Below are positions 44,299 to 52,516 of a DNA stretch of 64,000 nucleotides, in pieces (position 1 is the stretch's first letter; every line of letters begins with the position of its first letter). Under the pieces are notes generated by a model. It had not been told where the DNA came from, did no database searches, and saw nothing but the letters and a program-made list of their open reading frames with translations. The translations under genes were made by a program, and so were the position numbers. Location: assembly GCF_025359345.1 (NCBI RefSeq), contig NZ_JANYGQ010000018.1:1-64000 (forward strand), in the 5' to 3' direction. The DNA comes from Mucilaginibacter sp. GTDB taxonomy: Bacteria; Bacteroidota; Bacteroidia; Sphingobacteriales; Sphingobacteriaceae.

Positions 44299-44697
44299 TT
44301 AGACTTCATCAATCCAAGCTGTTTTTTTAGAACCGTGATAAACCAATTGATAATTTCTTAAAATGTTAATTCCGATAATTGCAGAGTATTCTTCTCTAAT
44401 TGAAATGTCTTTTTTATATACCAAAGTTTGGAAAGTAGTCCAATTTGCAGATGGCAATTTCATATCTACCATTGCAACGCTTACAATTTGGTCTTTATCC
44501 AATGAAGACGTACCTCCTTTTAATAACTCGACTTGGTTAAATTCAAGTTCGTCAAATAAACCACAGCACAGTATAGTTATTTCCGCACCGGTGTCAATTA
44601 ACGCATTGCACGTAACCTCTTTTCCATTATTAGGATTGATTACCGTTAGTTCGCAGATGGCTAAACCATTTGCTAAAACTTTTAAGTGATAGGTCAT
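44299..44697 (-). CDS. Retropepsin-like aspartic protease domain protein
   Basis: A 132-residue protein. CNALIDTGAEITILC (catalytic Asp35 of the DTGA motif) and SAIIGINILRNYQLVYHG (about 105-121, matching the family's I-I-G-x-N/D-x-L) are the two hallmarks of single-domain retropepsin-type aspartic proteases, which are active as dimers. Flanking strands fit the small beta fold. No signal peptide, so it is cytosolic. It follows the HUH-like gene by 25 bases on the same strand. Its substrate in this element is unknown. Confidence 0.75.
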   Translation of the reverse strand: MTYHLKVLANGLAICELTVINPNNGKEVTCNALIDTGAEITILCCGLFDELEFNQVELLKGGTSSLDKDQIVSVAMVDMKLPSANWTTFQTLVYKKDISIREEYSAIIGINILRNYQLVYHGSKKTAWIDEV

Positions 44698-44722
44698 TGT
44701 TTAAGATTAAGGTCTAAAGTTA

Positions 44723-45223
44723 TTAAACTAATATCTTGTAATTATAACTATCGGCGGTCATTAATCCTGTGTGATTTTGTTTTAAGAGATAATTTAGTAA
44801 TCCTTCCTTCGTATCACTTTTAGAAATATCTTGAAGCTTGTAATTTGGGATAGTTTTGAAAACTGTATTAAGATAAAACTCTATTTGTGGTATTGTTAAC
44901 GAGGTATCAATTAGACAGTGGGCATGAATTCCTAAATTATCTATTGTAGAATTGTAAACTTCACGTTTTGATATAACACCACCGTACTCCATAATAAACA
45001 GGTAGTTTACGTGTTCATAGGGGTTTCGATGGTCCTTATTGATTTTGTTAAAAAGCTTATTCGTTAATTGGAAATAGAAATCTTGAATATGTGGCGTTGG
45101 TACCTCATCAATTGTCAAATGATATAATTTCTTTCTGTTAGATAAGATGGTAAATGCTTTAGTTATATCAGTAATGTAATCTGTAGTATTCTTTGATTTT
45201 TTTAACAATGTAGGTTTATTCAT
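44723..45223 (-). CDS. Candidate HUH-type replication/relaxase-like protein
   Basis: A 166-residue protein. The segment NYLFIMEYGG...LGIHAHCLIDTSL (about 73-110) has the beta-strand/E...HxH arrangement of HUH endonucleases (His100-Ala-His102). A later YLLKQ helix contains Tyr145, which could serve as the nucleophile. The spacing and the lack of extra domains resemble small Rep or transposase-type HUH proteins, but the match is only by eye. If right, it may act in rolling-circle replication or mobilisation of the excised element. Confidence 0.5.
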   Translation of the reverse strand: MNKPTLLKKSKNTTDYITDITKAFTILSNRKKLYHLTIDEVPTPHIQDFYFQLTNKLFNKINKDHRNPYEHVNYLFIMEYGGVISKREVYNSTIDNLGIHAHCLIDTSLTIPQIEFYLNTVFKTIPNYKLQDISKSDTKEGLLNYLLKQNHTGLMTADSYNYKILV

Positions 45224-45316
45224 AAAGTATATTATTAATTAGGCATAGTCAACCAATTCTAAAGGATGATTAACTGTTTACTTTTACTCCATTTTATTCC
45301 AGAGTTGGATAACTCA

Positions 45317-45478
45317 TTATTTATATTGCTGCTTAAGTCTTTCAATATTTATTTGGCCGTCTATTATTTGTAATTCAATTCGCTTTAATCTCTTTTTCCA
45401 ACTGTTAGTAGAGGTACTATTGTATTCTTTTAATTTTGCTCTTCGCTTATTTAATAAAGAGATTAACTTACCGCTCAT
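45317..45478 (-). CDS. 53-residue basic helical protein
   Basis: Opening MSGKLISLLNKRRAKLKEYN and ending NIERLKQQYK; predicted as a basic coiled helix. Its start overlaps the end of the preceding 70-residue gene by 11 bases (ATGAGCGGTAA), which argues that it is real and co-translated. No family recognised. Confidence 0.45.
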   Translation of the reverse strand: MSGKLISLLNKRRAKLKEYNSTSTNSWKKRLKRIELQIIDGQINIERLKQQYK

Positions 45479-45680
45479 GCTCATTTAACAACGTTTTTAT
45501 AAATGAATGTATAGCTGACAATGAGTAAAGTTTTTTATTTTGAATATAAATTATTTCATCTTTTGGAAATGGATGTGCAATCATTAGCTTTTGTATTTCG
45601 GACCTATTTAATTGTAGTTGCTCCCTTAACAAGTAATTGTCCAAATATTTTTTTCCATTAATTAAGTAGTATATATCCAT
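45468..45680 (-). CDS. 70-residue element protein, HTH-like
   Basis: A small protein (YYLINGKKYLDNYLLREQLQLNRSEIQKLMIAHPFPKDEIIYIQNKKLYSLSAIHSFIKTLLNEHER). The pattern of helix, LNRSEIQKLM, then a strand-rich wing and a final helix recalls excisionase-type winged HTH proteins, but the match is weak. It belongs to a minus-strand run of small genes leading into the HUH-like and retropepsin-like genes. Confidence 0.5.
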   Translation of the reverse strand: MDIYYLINGKKYLDNYLLREQLQLNRSEIQKLMIAHPFPKDEIIYIQNKKLYSLSAIHSFIKTLLNEHER

Positions 45681-45688
45681 AGTTTGAT

Positions 45689-45894
45689 TTAATGTTTACG
45701 TAGTTCGTCGAAGAACTTGTTTATTCCATCCAGAATGTGACCTTCGCCTTCATCATTATTTTCTGATTCTTCGTTTTTATCAACCGAGCTAACCTTTTAT
45801 CAGTCTTCGCATCTTCGGTGTTTGTCGGGTTAGTATTTTTTGAATTTTGAATAAATGCTTCGAATTTCTTAATGTGTCGAGGTTTAATTTTCAT
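45689..45894 (-). pseudogene. Small element gene, apparently frameshifted
   Basis: Opening MKIKPRHIKKFEAFIQNS (ATG at 45894) with a natural continuation ...NNDEGEGHILDGINKFFDELRKH ending at 45689. The two parts are in different frames: the switch lies near an AAAAGG around 45795, and the total length (206 bases) is not a multiple of three. Either frame alone gives an unlikely protein. It could be a decayed gene, a sequencing slip, or a frameshifted product. Low certainty. Confidence 0.35.
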
Positions 45895-46059
45895 GTTTAC
45901 TTATTGATTTTAATACGATATGATATATATCTAAAATCATCGTCTCCCTTTGATTATTTTCTTTCGTGTAGTAGTTTAATTGTGTTTAAACGAAAGTGTC
46001 CCAGAAGTCATCTATTGTGGTGTAATAGTAAGATGACATGAGAATTATAAGAATATTTT

Positions 46060-46090
46060 TCTCTTGTCAAAAGAGATAACCCTATATTTA
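46060..46090 (+). promoter_or_regulatory. Candidate promoter with dyad upstream of the SIR2 gene
   Basis: TTG (46064-46066) and TATATTTA (46083-46090, one base from TAnnTTTG) are 16 nt apart. TCTCTT and AAGAGA (46060-46065 and 46071-46076) form a perfect dyad over the upstream box. Confidence 0.35.
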
Positions 46091-46104
46091 TAAAAACCTT
46101 ATTT

Positions 46105-47601
46105 ATGAATATTACTGAATTTATTTCTCAATATAAAAATCATCCAGTGTTATTTATTGGAACTGGATTTAGTCTCCGCTATCTTGAAAATTCTTATACA
46201 TGGGACGGCTTGTTATCTAAAATTGCTTTTGATTTAAAAGGGAATGACGAATATTATTTAGACATCAAAGCTCAATGCGAAGAGGATGGAAAGTATAAGT
46301 TTGATAAAATAGCGACTTTATTGGAAGAGGAGTTCAACAGCATACTTTCGGGAGATCGGAACGGAAAATTTAAAGATATTAATGACATCTTTTACGCCAA
46401 CATGGCAAAAAGCGTAAAATTGAGCCGCTTTAAAATTTATATAGGTCAAATATTTTCTACTCTTGACTTCAGAAAAACAAAAGTTGATGAATTAACAGAG
46501 TTAAAAAAAATCAGGAAAAACATTGGGTCAATCATTACTACAAATTATGACGGCTTGATTGAAGAAACGTTCGAATTTAACAAGCTAATAGGCAACGATA
46601 TTCTTTTAAGCAATCCCTACGGATCAGTATACAAAATACATGGTTGCACTACCAATGCTGGTAAACTAATAATTACGTCTGATGATTATCAAAAATTTTC
46701 GCAAAAGTATGAATTGATTAGAGCCCAATTACTTTCTTTATTTATCCATAATCCAATAATTTTCTTTGGCTATAATATAGGGGATGAAAATATAAAGAGC
46801 ATACTGAAAACAATCTTCACTTATATTGAACCAAATTCAGAACAAGCAATTAAAATCAGGGAAAATTTTTTGTTAGTTGAGTATGAAGCTGATGGGACAT
46901 CAGAGGAAATTACTGAACATGACATTGATATGGAAGGGTTTAGCACTATAAGGATAAATAAAATCAAGACGGACAACTTTACCGCGATTTATAAAGCACT
47001 TTCAAGTCTTCAATTGCAAATTTCTGCACTAGATATAAGAAAAGTTCAATCTATTGTTAGAGAGATTTATTCTGGTGGAAAGATAGCTGTTAAAATTACA
47101 GAGGATTTAGATGAATTGAAAAACTCTGAAAAAATACTGGCAATTGGAACTGACAAAACGATTCAATATCAATTTTCTACAAGTTCAGAAACTATTACAA
47201 ATTACTTTAAAATAATAGATGAATCAAACTCTCAAATTCTAGCATTAATTGATAAGTATTCTATACCAAGTAATATTTATTTCCCAATTTTTGGATTCAG
47301 TACAATTAATACACATTTAGCTCATTCAGACGTCCTTAAAAAAAATCAAAAGGCAAAATTAGATTTGGTTTTGCCGTCTACTTCAGCTACTTGTAAAACC
47401 ACTCACGATACCATTAAGAAAATACTTGATGATTCACATATCCCAAATAGCTCAAAAGAAAATGCTATTTTTTGGTCGACAATGGAGGGTAATCTCGATT
47501 TAGACGATGTTGAATCTTATTTAAGAAGTTATCCAGAAAAAAAATTATCGAGTTATAAGAAAATGTTATGTGCATATGACTTCAAAAAATACGGCGCGTA
47601 A
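46105..47601 (+). CDS. SIR2-domain protein, candidate antiphage NADase
   Basis: A 498-residue soluble protein. The N-terminal half (about 1-290) is a SIR2-like Rossmann domain: FIGTGFS (about 17-23), TTNYDG with Asn147, YKIHGC with His179, and FFGYNIGDENIKSIL. These correspond to catalytic residues of defence-associated SIR2 NADases, which deplete NAD+ upon infection. The C-terminal half (about 300-498) is a separate alpha/beta region with no recognised family and could be the sensor. Size recalls ThsA, but no TIR-domain partner is adjacent. It stands alone between the HUH/retropepsin cluster and a resolvase. Defence function is inferred from the domain and location. Confidence 0.75.
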   Translation: MNITEFISQYKNHPVLFIGTGFSLRYLENSYTWDGLLSKIAFDLKGNDEYYLDIKAQCEEDGKYKFDKIATLLEEEFNSILSGDRNGKFKDINDIFYANMAKSVKLSRFKIYIGQIFSTLDFRKTKVDELTELKKIRKNIGSIITTNYDGLIEETFEFNKLIGNDILLSNPYGSVYKIHGCTTNAGKLIITSDDYQKFSQKYELIRAQLLSLFIHNPIIFFGYNIGDENIKSILKTIFTYIEPNSEQAIKIRENFLLVEYEADGTSEEITEHDIDMEGFSTIRINKIKTDNFTAIYKALSSLQLQISALDIRKVQSIVREIYSGGKIAVKITEDLDELKNSEKILAIGTDKTIQYQFSTSSETITNYFKIIDESNSQILALIDKYSIPSNIYFPIFGFSTINTHLAHSDVLKKNQKAKLDLVLPSTSATCKTTHDTIKKILDDSHIPNSSKENAIFWSTMEGNLDLDDVESYLRSYPEKKLSSYKKMLCAYDFKKYGA

Positions 47602-47779
47602 TATACATTTATTCGAAGTTGACATTAAAGCTGGTTGAAACATTAATACGACTTTCTATTTGCTATTATTTTATTCATGGTTTAATTTGATGCAGAAAAG
47701 TTGCCCACAACCACTGAATTTGTGCGGCGAAATAGGTTATTCCGCTGTACTTTTATTGTGTAATTAAAAACACAACAAA

Positions 47780-48379
47780 ATGAGAGTCAAATATAACCGC
47801 GTGAGTACATTGAATCAATCAGGAAATAGATTTACAGCAGACAATGACAATTACGACTTGATTTTACTTGATAAGATTTCAGGTAGCGTATCATTTAAAG
47901 ACAGACCCAGAGGAAAGGAATTAACAAAACTTATTGAAAATGGCAAGGTGACCGAGATTGTGTGTGAAGAATTTTCGAGGTTAGGAAGAAATACTGGTGA
48001 TGTTATAAGTGTTCTTAATTGGTTAGATGAAAAGGGGATAAATGTTGTAATTCGCAATAATGGACTCCAATCTCGCCCGAGTGGTATTAAAAATCCCATT
48101 TGGAACATGATTAGTTCGGTTATGGCTTCCTTATATCAAATGGAACTTGAAAACATTAAAGAACGCACAACTGTAGGTCGAATAGTCTATGTACAAAACG
48201 GCGGGAAATTGGGTCGACCAAAGGGTACTTCCGAAAATCAAAAATCTTTTTTAAATAAACAGTCGTCTCAACAAATTATCAAAGCACTTAATAAAGGTTT
48301 AACTGTCCGTGAGGCAGGAAAAGTTGCGGGAGTATCTACCAGCACAGTTATGAAGGTAAAGTCGTTATTAGTAGCTTAA
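47780..48379 (+). CDS. Small serine recombinase (resolvase/invertase type)
   Basis: A 199-residue resolvase-like protein. The catalytic serine is in KYNRVST (about residue 8). The partly shortened N-terminus and CEEFSRLGRNTGDVISVLNWLDEKGI and MASLYQMELENIKERTTVGR fit the family's core and E-helix. A C-terminal Hin-type HTH ends the protein (KGLTVREAGKVAGVSTSTVMKVKSLL, about 170-196). Could resolve dimers or invert a local segment. Distinct from the two large recombinases further right. Confidence 0.85.
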   Translation: MRVKYNRVSTLNQSGNRFTADNDNYDLILLDKISGSVSFKDRPRGKELTKLIENGKVTEIVCEEFSRLGRNTGDVISVLNWLDEKGINVVIRNNGLQSRPSGIKNPIWNMISSVMASLYQMELENIKERTTVGRIVYVQNGGKLGRPKGTSENQKSFLNKQSSQQIIKALNKGLTVREAGKVAGVSTSTVMKVKSLLVA

Positions 48380-48382
48380 TTG

Positions 48383-48625
48383 CTATTTAATACCAACTAT
48401 CCTGTTTTCTTCAACTTGTCGTAGAAGTATTTCTATTCCTTCTTCTTTAGACATAATGTTACCCAATTCTTTAAGCGACCGTTCATCATTATAAATTCCA
48501 TTAGGGTCATTCCATGATAACCATTCGATTATATCATATCTACTCATGCCATTAACAAGAATTATCAAACGTTCTTCTGAAAGGCTTGTAAGTGATTGAC
48601 GATTATAATTATTCCAAATACTCAT
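48383..48625 (-). CDS. Element-encoded 80-residue protein
   Basis: A soluble, acidic, helical protein (SLTSLSEERLIILVNGMSRYDIIEWLSWNDPNGIYNDERSLKELGNIMSKEEGIEILLRQVEENRI). No family recognised. It is convergent with the resolvase gene (3-base gap). Confidence 0.5.
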   Translation of the reverse strand: MSIWNNYNRQSLTSLSEERLIILVNGMSRYDIIEWLSWNDPNGIYNDERSLKELGNIMSKEEGIEILLRQVEENRIVGIK

Positions 48626-48753
48626 ATAAAGATTGATTCTAAAGGCAAGATAAGCAGAGTATCACGAATTTCGGATAAATTAAAGTTTTGATGTATCTCG
48701 TGTGATATTTCTCGAATTCTTGTTTCCCAGTAGATAGAGTTGGTTTTAGGAAC

Positions 48754-50535
48754 TTAATTATTAGTATTTCTTATACGTTCCTCGTCTTTCATCGATACTA
48801 ACGCTTTTTTCAAATCTTTTATATCAATCTTTAATGGTACTGGGACCATCGAATGACCTTGTGCTGTAGTCAATGATTTTTCAGGGTATGGGATCGTAGA
48901 ACGTAATAACTGAATTTCTTCGTCGCTATAGTTAATTGCATTTGATAGATACAATCTTTCATCAACAACACTACCTATTCTATTATCAGGTTTTCTAGTC
49001 AAGGTAATTTCATTGTTCATAAAATAGACCTCATTGTTAGAATCAGTGTAACGGGCAATTTTATCTAACCTAAAAAATATACCTATCATGTGCTGGGATT
49101 CCTCTTCGTTCCACCTCAATGTAATACAATCAACAATGTTTTGAATCGCTAACTTCCTTGCTTCGTCTGTCTTTAGAATTTTAAAATCTGCGACCGTCTC
49201 TTTGATGAATTGTTTGATTGCTTTTTCGTGTTCAAACACACCGAGGGTCTTTCTAACCTGTTCTAACAAATTGTTATAATTTGTTTTTGATTTATTTAAT
49301 TCCTCTATACGTGTCTTAAACATTGCTGGGTCAATGGCTGCAGTTTCAGCCATCATAATTAGATTTGATATTCTTGTATCTACTTCTTTAATTTTTTCAG
49401 TGTAACGGTTAAAATCCTTTAAATGTTGACCTTGTGTACTTTTTGTAGCCATAGTCACAAACGCTTTGGCAGTTGTATCCTCTAACTTTAGAATATTGTC
49501 TATAACCAACTGGTCTAAAGAATCTATATTGATACCTTTATTACCACACCATTCACCATACCTTTGTGAATTACAGATATAAGTATTGTCTTTACCGTTA
49601 GCACGTTTATGACCATAAAATCGTCCTCTACACGTTCCACATTGTATCAAGCCTTTTAACTGATAGTTGTATTTGTTTGTAGTGTCTTTGAACTGATTTC
49701 TATTGGATAGCTTATCTTTCACCAGTGAAAGAGTTGACTCACTAATAATGGCAAGATTAGGAAAAGGGTAATGTTTATCCTTGTAAAGCCTCTGACCTGT
49801 ATAAATTGAGTTAGTTAATATTCTATAAATAACACTATCACGCCATAGAAAAGTCTCTTTCTTTTTACCTTTTACCATCATACCTTTACCAACATCAACA
49901 CGACCACGTTTTGTTAAGATGCCTTCATCATTCAGAATACCAGCAATTACTTTGGTACCTTTCCCTTCCAATGCTAACTTAAAGATGTATTCTACTACTG
50001 CTCTTTCATCTTCATCTATCACTAACATTTTATTTTCATCTTTTGTATAACCAAAGGTTATCAAGGGACCGCCACTAACTTTTCCTTTCTCAATATTGGC
50101 TTTTAAGTCTGCGCTAATACGAGCACCTGTTTTAGCACTTTCAAATTGAGCAAGTAGTGTTTTTATATCGGATAATAAACCAACGTTAATGTCATGTAGA
50201 TTTATTTCAACTTCATTTTCAAAGTATCGTATTTTATTTTCTCTAAAAATATCTTTGATAGCAGTAGTTTCTATGATGCCGGCACGTGATAATCTATCTT
50301 CTGCGGAAACCCATACAGCCCCTATCTTACGACTGGCAATATCTTCCATCATAGCCTTTAAGCCAGGTCTTTTATTGACTGGGAGCGTTCCAGAGACCCC
50401 GGCATCTTGATATACTTTAGGTTCCCAACTCATTCTAATAGCAAGTTGTGTTCCTCTATGAACTTGATTATCTAAAGAAATACCTTTTTCGGCTTGCTCT
50501 TCGGTACTAACTCGCGAATAAATTCCTAAAATCAT
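48754..50535 (-). CDS. Large serine recombinase of element 1 (integrase)
   Basis: A 593-residue integrase. Catalytic domain: GIYSRVSTEEQAEKGISLDNQ (Ser10), VSAEDRLSRAGI. Recombinase domain (about 160-260) with FGYTKDENKMLVIDEDERAVVEYIFKLA. Zinc ribbon with CGTC and two later Cys (about 297-325), then a long coiled coil (about 370-440). Its start is 71 bases from the attR core, as usual for large serine integrases next to their att site. The reconstructed attP dyad supports its function. Confidence 0.93.
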   Translation of the reverse strand: MILGIYSRVSTEEQAEKGISLDNQVHRGTQLAIRMSWEPKVYQDAGVSGTLPVNKRPGLKAMMEDIASRKIGAVWVSAEDRLSRAGIIETTAIKDIFRENKIRYFENEVEINLHDINVGLLSDIKTLLAQFESAKTGARISADLKANIEKGKVSGGPLITFGYTKDENKMLVIDEDERAVVEYIFKLALEGKGTKVIAGILNDEGILTKRGRVDVGKGMMVKGKKKETFLWRDSVIYRILTNSIYTGQRLYKDKHYPFPNLAIISESTLSLVKDKLSNRNQFKDTTNKYNYQLKGLIQCGTCRGRFYGHKRANGKDNTYICNSQRYGEWCGNKGINIDSLDQLVIDNILKLEDTTAKAFVTMATKSTQGQHLKDFNRYTEKIKEVDTRISNLIMMAETAAIDPAMFKTRIEELNKSKTNYNNLLEQVRKTLGVFEHEKAIKQFIKETVADFKILKTDEARKLAIQNIVDCITLRWNEEESQHMIGIFFRLDKIARYTDSNNEVYFMNNEITLTRKPDNRIGSVVDERLYLSNAINYSDEEIQLLRSTIPYPEKSLTTAQGHSMVPVPLKIDIKDLKKALVSMKDEERIRNTNN

Positions 50536-50589
50536 CTTATGTTTGTTAAGTGGCTGAAATGATTAACAATACAAACATAAGCTATTTCC

Positions 50590-50613
50590 ACTTTAACACT
50601 AATAGTGATGTTG
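50590..50613. other. attR of element 1
   Basis: ACTTTAACAC (50590-50599) is the element-side arm; GATGTTG (50607-50613) is the host-shared core, after which the yifB frame resumes with GCCCTGGTTGGCGG. Confidence 0.85.
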
Positions 50614-50824
50614 CCCTGGTTGGCGGTGGCAGCAATCCCCAACCCGGCGAAATATCGCTGGCGCATAACGGCGTGTTGTTTTTGGATGAATTGCCGGAGT
50701 TTAAGCGCAGCGCTCTTGAAGTAATGCGCCAGCCGTTGGAAGAGCGGCGGGTAACCATATCGCGCGCCAAGTTTACCGTTGATTATCCTAGCAGCTTTAT
50801 GCTGGTGGCGAGTATGAACCCCTG
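50607..50824 (+). pseudogene. yifB/comM middle fragment between two insertions
   Basis: Codes [50 protein letters not shown] and ends [10 protein letters not shown]. This is the Walker B/sensor region of the YifB/ComM AAA domain. It continues the fragment that ends at 38788 and is cut again where the conserved CPCG should follow MNP. The only ATG in frame (50550) lies in element 1, so any product would be a meaningless fragment. Confidence 0.92.
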
Positions 50825-52302
50825 AGGTTGCGTTGGGAATCTGGCTCAATTCCTAAAAGCGATGGATTATAGCTGAATTTGATGTGTATCTCGTCGCCCC
50901 CTATCGTTATCGAATCCGTTATTTGTTCGGCAATAGTCCGTTTGGCCTCAATGGATAATTGAGGCCAACGGTCATACAAGTTTTGGGCCTCTCCGTGCAG
51001 ATGGCTACTGTTGAGTGTTTGCATCTTCAAGAAGTCAATTTCGGCTTCTAATCGCGGCAATTGTTCTGTTAGTTGCTGTGCCCGTTCATTGAGTGGATTG
51101 TATTTGTCGCCGAAGCCTTGTTTCGGAAGCTCACCGGAGAGGTGTAAGTCAAGCAACTTGTCCATGTGCTCTCGGACTTTTTTCAATTCCTGATTAAGCG
51201 TTTTAAGTTGCTCACTTTTGTCTTCAATTGTTGCATCTGCTTTTGAAAGATAGGTTGCTAAATGTTCTTTGGTCAAAAGGAATGATTTGAGGTGCGCGAA
51301 ATAGATTTCTTCTAAATCGTTTTCTTCAATTCTGCTTTTCCGGCAAGCCGTACAAACGTATTTCTTGCTGTTTGATGGGATGTACATTTTCGTCGGCCCA
51401 CAGGAGCAAAACAAAAGGTTGGTAAACAAATGAACTGGTTTCTTTGCCGGCTTCTTTCGAGGTTTTGCTTGGACGTCTAAAATGCGGTTGCATTCGTTCC
51501 ATACCTCATCAGACACAATACGGGGACATGGCATGACAATCCATTCCTCTTGCGGCTTATACACCCATTGTTTGTTTTCGCCTAAGCTTTTGGTGTAATT
51601 GGCCCGGCGTTCGCCTTTGGCCATTGGGTCGATTAATAACCGGCCAATAGTAGTATCAGTGAACTTTGAGCCATTTCTGGTGCGATAGCCTTGTTTGTTT
51701 AACACATCAGCAACGGTGCCTTTGCGCTTGTGTTCAATGAACAATTCATGCATGAGTTTGCGAATTGGCGCTTCGTTTTCATCAATGACCATCTCCTTAT
51801 CAACCCAGGCGTACCCAAACGGTGCTTGACCACCCAATGGCTTGTTCATCCTCGCACGTATGGGAACTGATGCTGCTACGCGGCTTGATATTTCCTCACG
51901 CTCCCATTGGGCCATAGCGGCAATTACAGTGTAGAAGAGTCTGCCCGCAGGAGTACTAGTATCAATGCTTTCTGCAAGTGATATGAGGTCTGCATTGGAT
52001 TCTCTGAATATTTCTGCAAAGTCCAATAATTCCTTTGTGTTACGGGCGAGCCTGGCTAATTTGGAGAATATCAATCCGGTGATGCGGCCACTCCGAATAT
52101 CAGCAAGCATTCGTTTGGTTTCAGGCTGATCCATGATCGACTTACCGCTGATTGCATCGAGCCGGTATACTTCTATGAGGTGCCAGCCTTTGGCATCGGC
52201 ATACATTTGTGCCCGCAACATGTGATGTTCAGGACTGTCATTGTCGACTTGGAAGTCAGTGGACACACGTATCCAGCTTCCAACAATCTTTTGTTTTTCC
52301 AT
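50797..52302 (-). CDS. Large serine recombinase of element 2, reading through attL into yifB
   Basis: A 501-residue integrase. Catalytic region: [14 protein letters not shown] (Ser14) and [17 protein letters not shown]. Recombinase domain (about 155-250: [24 protein letters not shown]), zinc ribbon with CSCG and CTAC (about 298-325), coiled coil (about 345-430). The last residues (GSYSPPA) and the stop codon (50797-50799) lie in yifB sequence read antisense, so the integrated form has a host-derived C-terminus. In the excised circle the end would differ. The catalytic parts are unaffected. Confidence 0.92.
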   Translation of the reverse strand: MEKQKIVGSWIRVSTDFQVDNDSPEHHMLRAQMYADAKGWHLIEVYRLDAISGKSIMDQPETKRMLADIRSGRITGLIFSKLARLARNTKELLDFAEIFRESNADLISLAESIDTSTPAGRLFYTVIAAMAQWEREEISSRVAASVPIRARMNKPLGGQAPFGYAWVDKEMVIDENEAPIRKLMHELFIEHKRKGTVADVLNKQGYRTRNGSKFTDTTIGRLLIDPMAKGERRANYTKSLGENKQWVYKPQEEWIVMPCPRIVSDEVWNECNRILDVQAKPRKKPAKKPVHLFTNLLFCSCGPTKMYIPSNSKKYVCTACRKSRIEENDLEEIYFAHLKSFLLTKEHLATYLSKADATIEDKSEQLKTLNQELKKVREHMDKLLDLHLSGELPKQGFGDKYNPLNERAQQLTEQLPRLEAEIDFLKMQTLNSSHLHGEAQNLYDRWPQLSIEAKRTIAEQITDSITIGGDEIHIKFSYNPSLLGIEPDSQRNLRGSYSPPA

Positions 52303-52516
52303 CGATTGAAAGGTTAAGGGTGAATGAATGTAGGGATTATTTTATTGTAAAGGAAGAGGTTTAGATACAGGGTATCTGTTTTAGGGGAGGGAGATAAGGG
52401 GGGAGAATTTGTCCCTATTCATTGTCGGACGCAATAAATAGGCAGCAAATAGACGTTGTTGAAACGAGGCTTTTCAATGTGGGATTATTTTTCAATAAAG
52501 GTGCTATGATTCTACT

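Larger units (their letters stand above)
38782..50613. mobile_element. Element 1: ~11.8-kb serine-recombinase integrative element in yifB, with defence-type cargo
   Basis: The yifB reading frame is interrupted at GATGTTG (38782-38788) and resumes exactly at a second GATGTTG (50607-50613). Joining the two inner ends gives a symmetric site: ACTTTAACAC (50590-50599), 16 bases including the shared heptamer, then GTGTTAAAGT (38791-38800), with its dyad centre on the GA of GATGTTG. That is the expected form of an attP for a large serine recombinase, and a 593-residue one is encoded 55 bases from the right end. The interior is visibly AT-richer than the flanks. Cargo: C5 methyltransferase plus candidate nuclease, XRE regulator, lipoprotein, retropepsin-like and HUH-like proteins, SIR2 protein, small resolvase. 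Confidence 0.9.

Noticed and set aside
45895..46104. Small ORF overlapping 45,847-46,041 on the plus strand
   Set aside because: No ribosome site, low complexity, and it overlaps the frameshifted minus-strand gene; treated as non-coding.
46105..47601. SIR2 protein as ThsA of a Thoeris system
   Set aside because: Size is similar, but no ThsB-like TIR gene lies within the element and I cannot see a SLOG domain; called only SIR2-domain protein.
47780..48379. 199-residue resolvase as the integrase of element 1
   Set aside because: It is far from either att site and of the small resolvase/invertase type; the 593-residue recombinase next to attR is the better candidate.
50550..50825. 91-residue ORF as an independent gene
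   Set aside because: Its first 19 codons are element 1 end sequence and the rest is the middle of yifB; it is a fusion produced by the insertion, not a gene.
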